Shown here piece by piece: positions 62,214-64,000 of a stretch of DNA of 64,000 nucleotides; positions within the stretch are counted from its first letter, which is position 1; each line of letters opens with the position of its first letter. The notes beneath the pieces are model-generated. The model ran no database searches. It had not been told where the DNA came from and saw only the letters and a program-made list of their open reading frames with translations. The translations under genes were made by a program, and so were the position numbers. Source of the DNA: Altererythrobacter lutimaris (lineage in GTDB: Bacteria > Pseudomonadota > Alphaproteobacteria > Sphingomonadales > Sphingomonadaceae); NCBI RefSeq assembly GCF_013371495.1, contig NZ_JABWTA010000001.1:1-64000 (forward strand). Direction: 5' to 3'.

Positions 62214-63004
62214 CAGGCCGCATCGCGCTTCTGATTGCTGCTATCGCGCTCGGCGCGGCGGCAATCCTCGCGCCGAGCATCGCTTATGCGCAAGCGCCGA
62301 TCCCGCCCGTGGCGGCGGAAGGCGTTGGCAGCGCGATCGAGCGTGCGCTCGGTGCAGGCTCTGAAAGTTCTGACGCTCCCTTGTCGATATCGCTCCAGCT
62401 GCTGCTGGTCATGGGTCTGCTTACGATCCTGCCCGCGCTGGTTCTGATGATGACGAGTTTCACCCGCATCATCATTGTTCTGGCGATCTTGCGGACGGCT
62501 TTGGGTTTGCAACAAAGCCCGCCTAATCAGGTGCTTGTGGGCCTCGCTCTGTTCCTCTCACTATTCATCATGGCGCCCACTCTGGCTGATGTGAACACGC
62601 TTGCACTCGCGCCGTACATGGCGGGACAGATGACAGCGGATCAGGCGATTGTCGCGGCAGGAGCAGAGTTTCATGAGTTCATGCTGCGCCAGACGCGCGA
62701 AGCCAATCTTGCGATGTTTGCGGATATTGCGGGCAATCCGGGTTTCGCATCGCCTTCCGACATTCCCTATTCGATCCTGCTGCCCGCGTTCGTGACGAGC
62801 GAGTTGGAAACCGCGTTCCAGATCGGCTTCATGCTGTTTCTGCCGTTTTTGGTGATCGACCTGGTTGTTGCGAGCGTGTTGATGTCGCTCGGCATGATGA
62901 TGCTCTCGCCGACCATTGTCTCGCTCCCGTTCAAGCTGCTGCTGTTCGTATTGGTCGACGGCTGGGCGCTGCTGATGGGTTCGCTCGCCATGAGCTTTGC
63001 GTAG
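62210..63004 (+). CDS. fliP: Flagellar type III export protein FliP
   Basis: A 264-residue export-gate protein with a cleavable signal peptide (IAYAQ, about residue 28), as known for FliP, and four membrane helices. Family motifs: [36 protein letters not shown] and [28 protein letters not shown]. Core of the export channel with FliQ and FliR. Confidence 0.95.
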   Translation: MTGRIALLIAAIALGAAAILAPSIAYAQAPIPPVAAEGVGSAIERALGAGSESSDAPLSISLQLLLVMGLLTILPALVLMMTSFTRIIIVLAILRTALGLQQSPPNQVLVGLALFLSLFIMAPTLADVNTLALAPYMAGQMTADQAIVAAGAEFHEFMLRQTREANLAMFADIAGNPGFASPSDIPYSILLPAFVTSELETAFQIGFMLFLPFLVIDLVVASVLMSLGMMMLSPTIVSLPFKLLLFVLVDGWALLMGSLAMSFA

Positions 63005-63019
63005 CGGAGGGCGTAGGTA

Positions 63020-63292
63020 ATGCAGGATGATGCTGAGATTATGGCGCTTGCCGACCAGATGCTGTGGATTACGGCATTGGTCGCAGGGCCCGTTCTGGTG
63101 GCAGCGCTCGCGGTTGGCCTGATCGTCGGGATCATCCAGGCGGCGACTTCCGTCAACGAACAGACTTTAAGCTTCGTCCCAAAGCTGGCGATCACCGCTG
63201 CGATCATGGTGCTGATGGGCGGCGCGATGATGAGCTTGCTGACGGATTTCTCGCGCGAGATCTTCGCGCAGATTGCAGCGATTGCGCGCTGA
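63020..63292 (+). CDS. fliQ: Flagellar type III export protein FliQ
   Basis: A 90-residue protein with two membrane helices (ALVAGPVLVAALAVGLIVGIIQAATSVNEQTLSFVPKL), exactly the FliQ pattern and length. Fifteen bp after fliP. Confidence 0.95.
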   Translation: MQDDAEIMALADQMLWITALVAGPVLVAALAVGLIVGIIQAATSVNEQTLSFVPKLAITAAIMVLMGGAMMSLLTDFSREIFAQIAAIAR

Positions 63293-63295
63293 TCC

Positions 63296-64000
63296 ATGAA
63301 TGTCACCGATTTCGGCTTCGGCGCATTGGACGAGCAGCTCTGGACGCTGCTGATCCTGTCGATCCGCTGCGGAGCTGCGCTGATGGCCGCGCCTATGTTC
63401 GGCATGATGAGCGTGCCGGTGACGATCCGCGCGCTGTTCGGCTTCGTGCTTGCGCTGTTCATCATGAGCTGGATGCCCGTGCCGGATCTCCCGCCAATGC
63501 TTTCCTTGGAAGCGATGCTGATCGTGTTGCAAGAAGCACTGATCGGCGTAGCGCTGGGCTTCGTGCTGCAGATCGCCTTTGCAATTCCGTTGATTGCAGC
63601 CGAGCAGATCTCCGGCACCATGGGGCTTGCGATTGCGACTTCGGTTGATCCCAATACCGGCGCGCAGTCAGGGGCGATCGGGCAGTATTTCTCGCTGCTG
63701 ATGACGCTTATCTTCCTCAGCATTGGCGCGCATCTCATTTGGCTTGAGCTTATCCTGGAAAGCTATCGCGCGTTGCCGCCGGGTCTTGCGATCTTCACGC
63801 CGGAACGCGCCATGCAAGTGGTCAATTTCGCAGGGCTTGGTTTCCTGACCGCCGCTGCGATTGCCTTGCCGGTTGTGCTGGTCCTGCTGCTCGTCCAGAT
63901 CGTCACAGGCGTGCTGAGCCGCTCCGCGCCATCGCTTAACCTGTTCGCCCTGGGTTTGCCGGCTGGCGTTCTTGCGGGCCTTGCAGCCTTGATCGCATCC
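63296..64000 (+). CDS. fliR: Flagellar type III export protein FliR (partial, cut by right edge)
   Basis: An open frame of 235 codons runs from an ATG 3 bp after the fliQ stop to the window end without a stop. The translation has several membrane helices and FliR motifs (RCGAALMAAPMFGMMSVPVTIRALFGFVLALF and GAQSGAIGQYFSLLMTLIFL). FliR proteins are about 250-260 residues, so only about 20 residues are missing. flhB would be expected next. Confidence 0.93.
   Translation, partial: MNVTDFGFGALDEQLWTLLILSIRCGAALMAAPMFGMMSVPVTIRALFGFVLALFIMSWMPVPDLPPMLSLEAMLIVLQEALIGVALGFVLQIAFAIPLIAAEQISGTMGLAIATSVDPNTGAQSGAIGQYFSLLMTLIFLSIGAHLIWLELILESYRALPPGLAIFTPERAMQVVNFAGLGFLTAAAIALPVVLVLLLVQIVTGVLSRSAPSLNLFALGLPAGVLAGLAALIAS

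Overview
The window looks like a chromosomal segment of a free-living, flagellated Gram-negative alphaproteobacterium, probably of the Sphingomonadales (Erythrobacter/Sphingomonas-like). This is inferred from the gene families: a sphingomonad-type TonB-dependent receptor, a polar-type flagellar system with sigma-54 promoters, and tightly packed genes that often overlap by ATGA. I saw no rRNA, tRNA, CRISPR array, insertion sequence or prophage gene.

Layout. (1) 1-11.3 kb: an RTX-repeat protein running off the left edge; a self-sufficient P450-reductase fusion (CYP102/BM3 type); a Tat-exported molybdenum hydroxylase (large and small subunit); and, divergent from it, a lipoprotein pair made of a parallel beta-helix protein and a diheme cytochrome c. 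(2) 11.7-17.5 kb: a subtilisin-like autotransporter protease carrying nine tandem seven-residue repeats of the INPF type, then a secreted-TPR/membrane GGDEF-EAL protein. (3) 17.5-19.9 kb: an SbtA-type sodium/bicarbonate permease with its SbtB PII-like partner and an NhaR-like LysR regulator. (4) 19.9-32.9 kb: a complete alpha-galactoside utilisation locus. It has a TonB receptor, a sodium:sugar symporter and an AraC regulator on the + strand, and GH36 alpha-galactosidase, glpD, galT, galK and galE as one overlapping operon on the - strand. (5) 32.8-64 kb: an almost complete flagellar gene set. On the - strand it runs flgA, flgM, flgN, a separate lytic transglycosylase, flhA, fliA. On the + strand it runs flgBCDEFGHIJKL, motAB, a sigma-54 activator and fliEFGHIJKLMNOPQR, with fliR cut by the right edge. 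One short flagellin gene is on the - strand. A diguanylate cyclase and a second ExbB/ExbD-like ion-channel pair sit between the two flagellar blocks.

How it works together. In locus 4 the receptor and symporter would import galactosides, GH36 would release galactose, the Leloir enzymes would route it to glycolysis, and GlpD would handle glycerol-3-phosphate, possibly from galactosyl-glycerols. In the flagellar region I find strong -24/-12 (sigma-54) promoter matches in front of flgB, fliK, flgA and the transglycosylase-flhA-fliA operon. A palindrome CGGCAA-N4-TTGCCG occurs three times (plus one 11/12 match), only in flagellar operons, and is a good candidate binding site for the FlbD-like activator encoded at 51953-53260. 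Several structural parts are unusually small (FlgD, FlgE, FlgJ, flagellin), FliM lacks the usual N-terminal CheY-binding motif, and no chemotaxis gene is present in the window. The items I would follow first are the INPF-repeat protease, the extra ExbB/ExbD-like pair, and the putative activator-site regulon.
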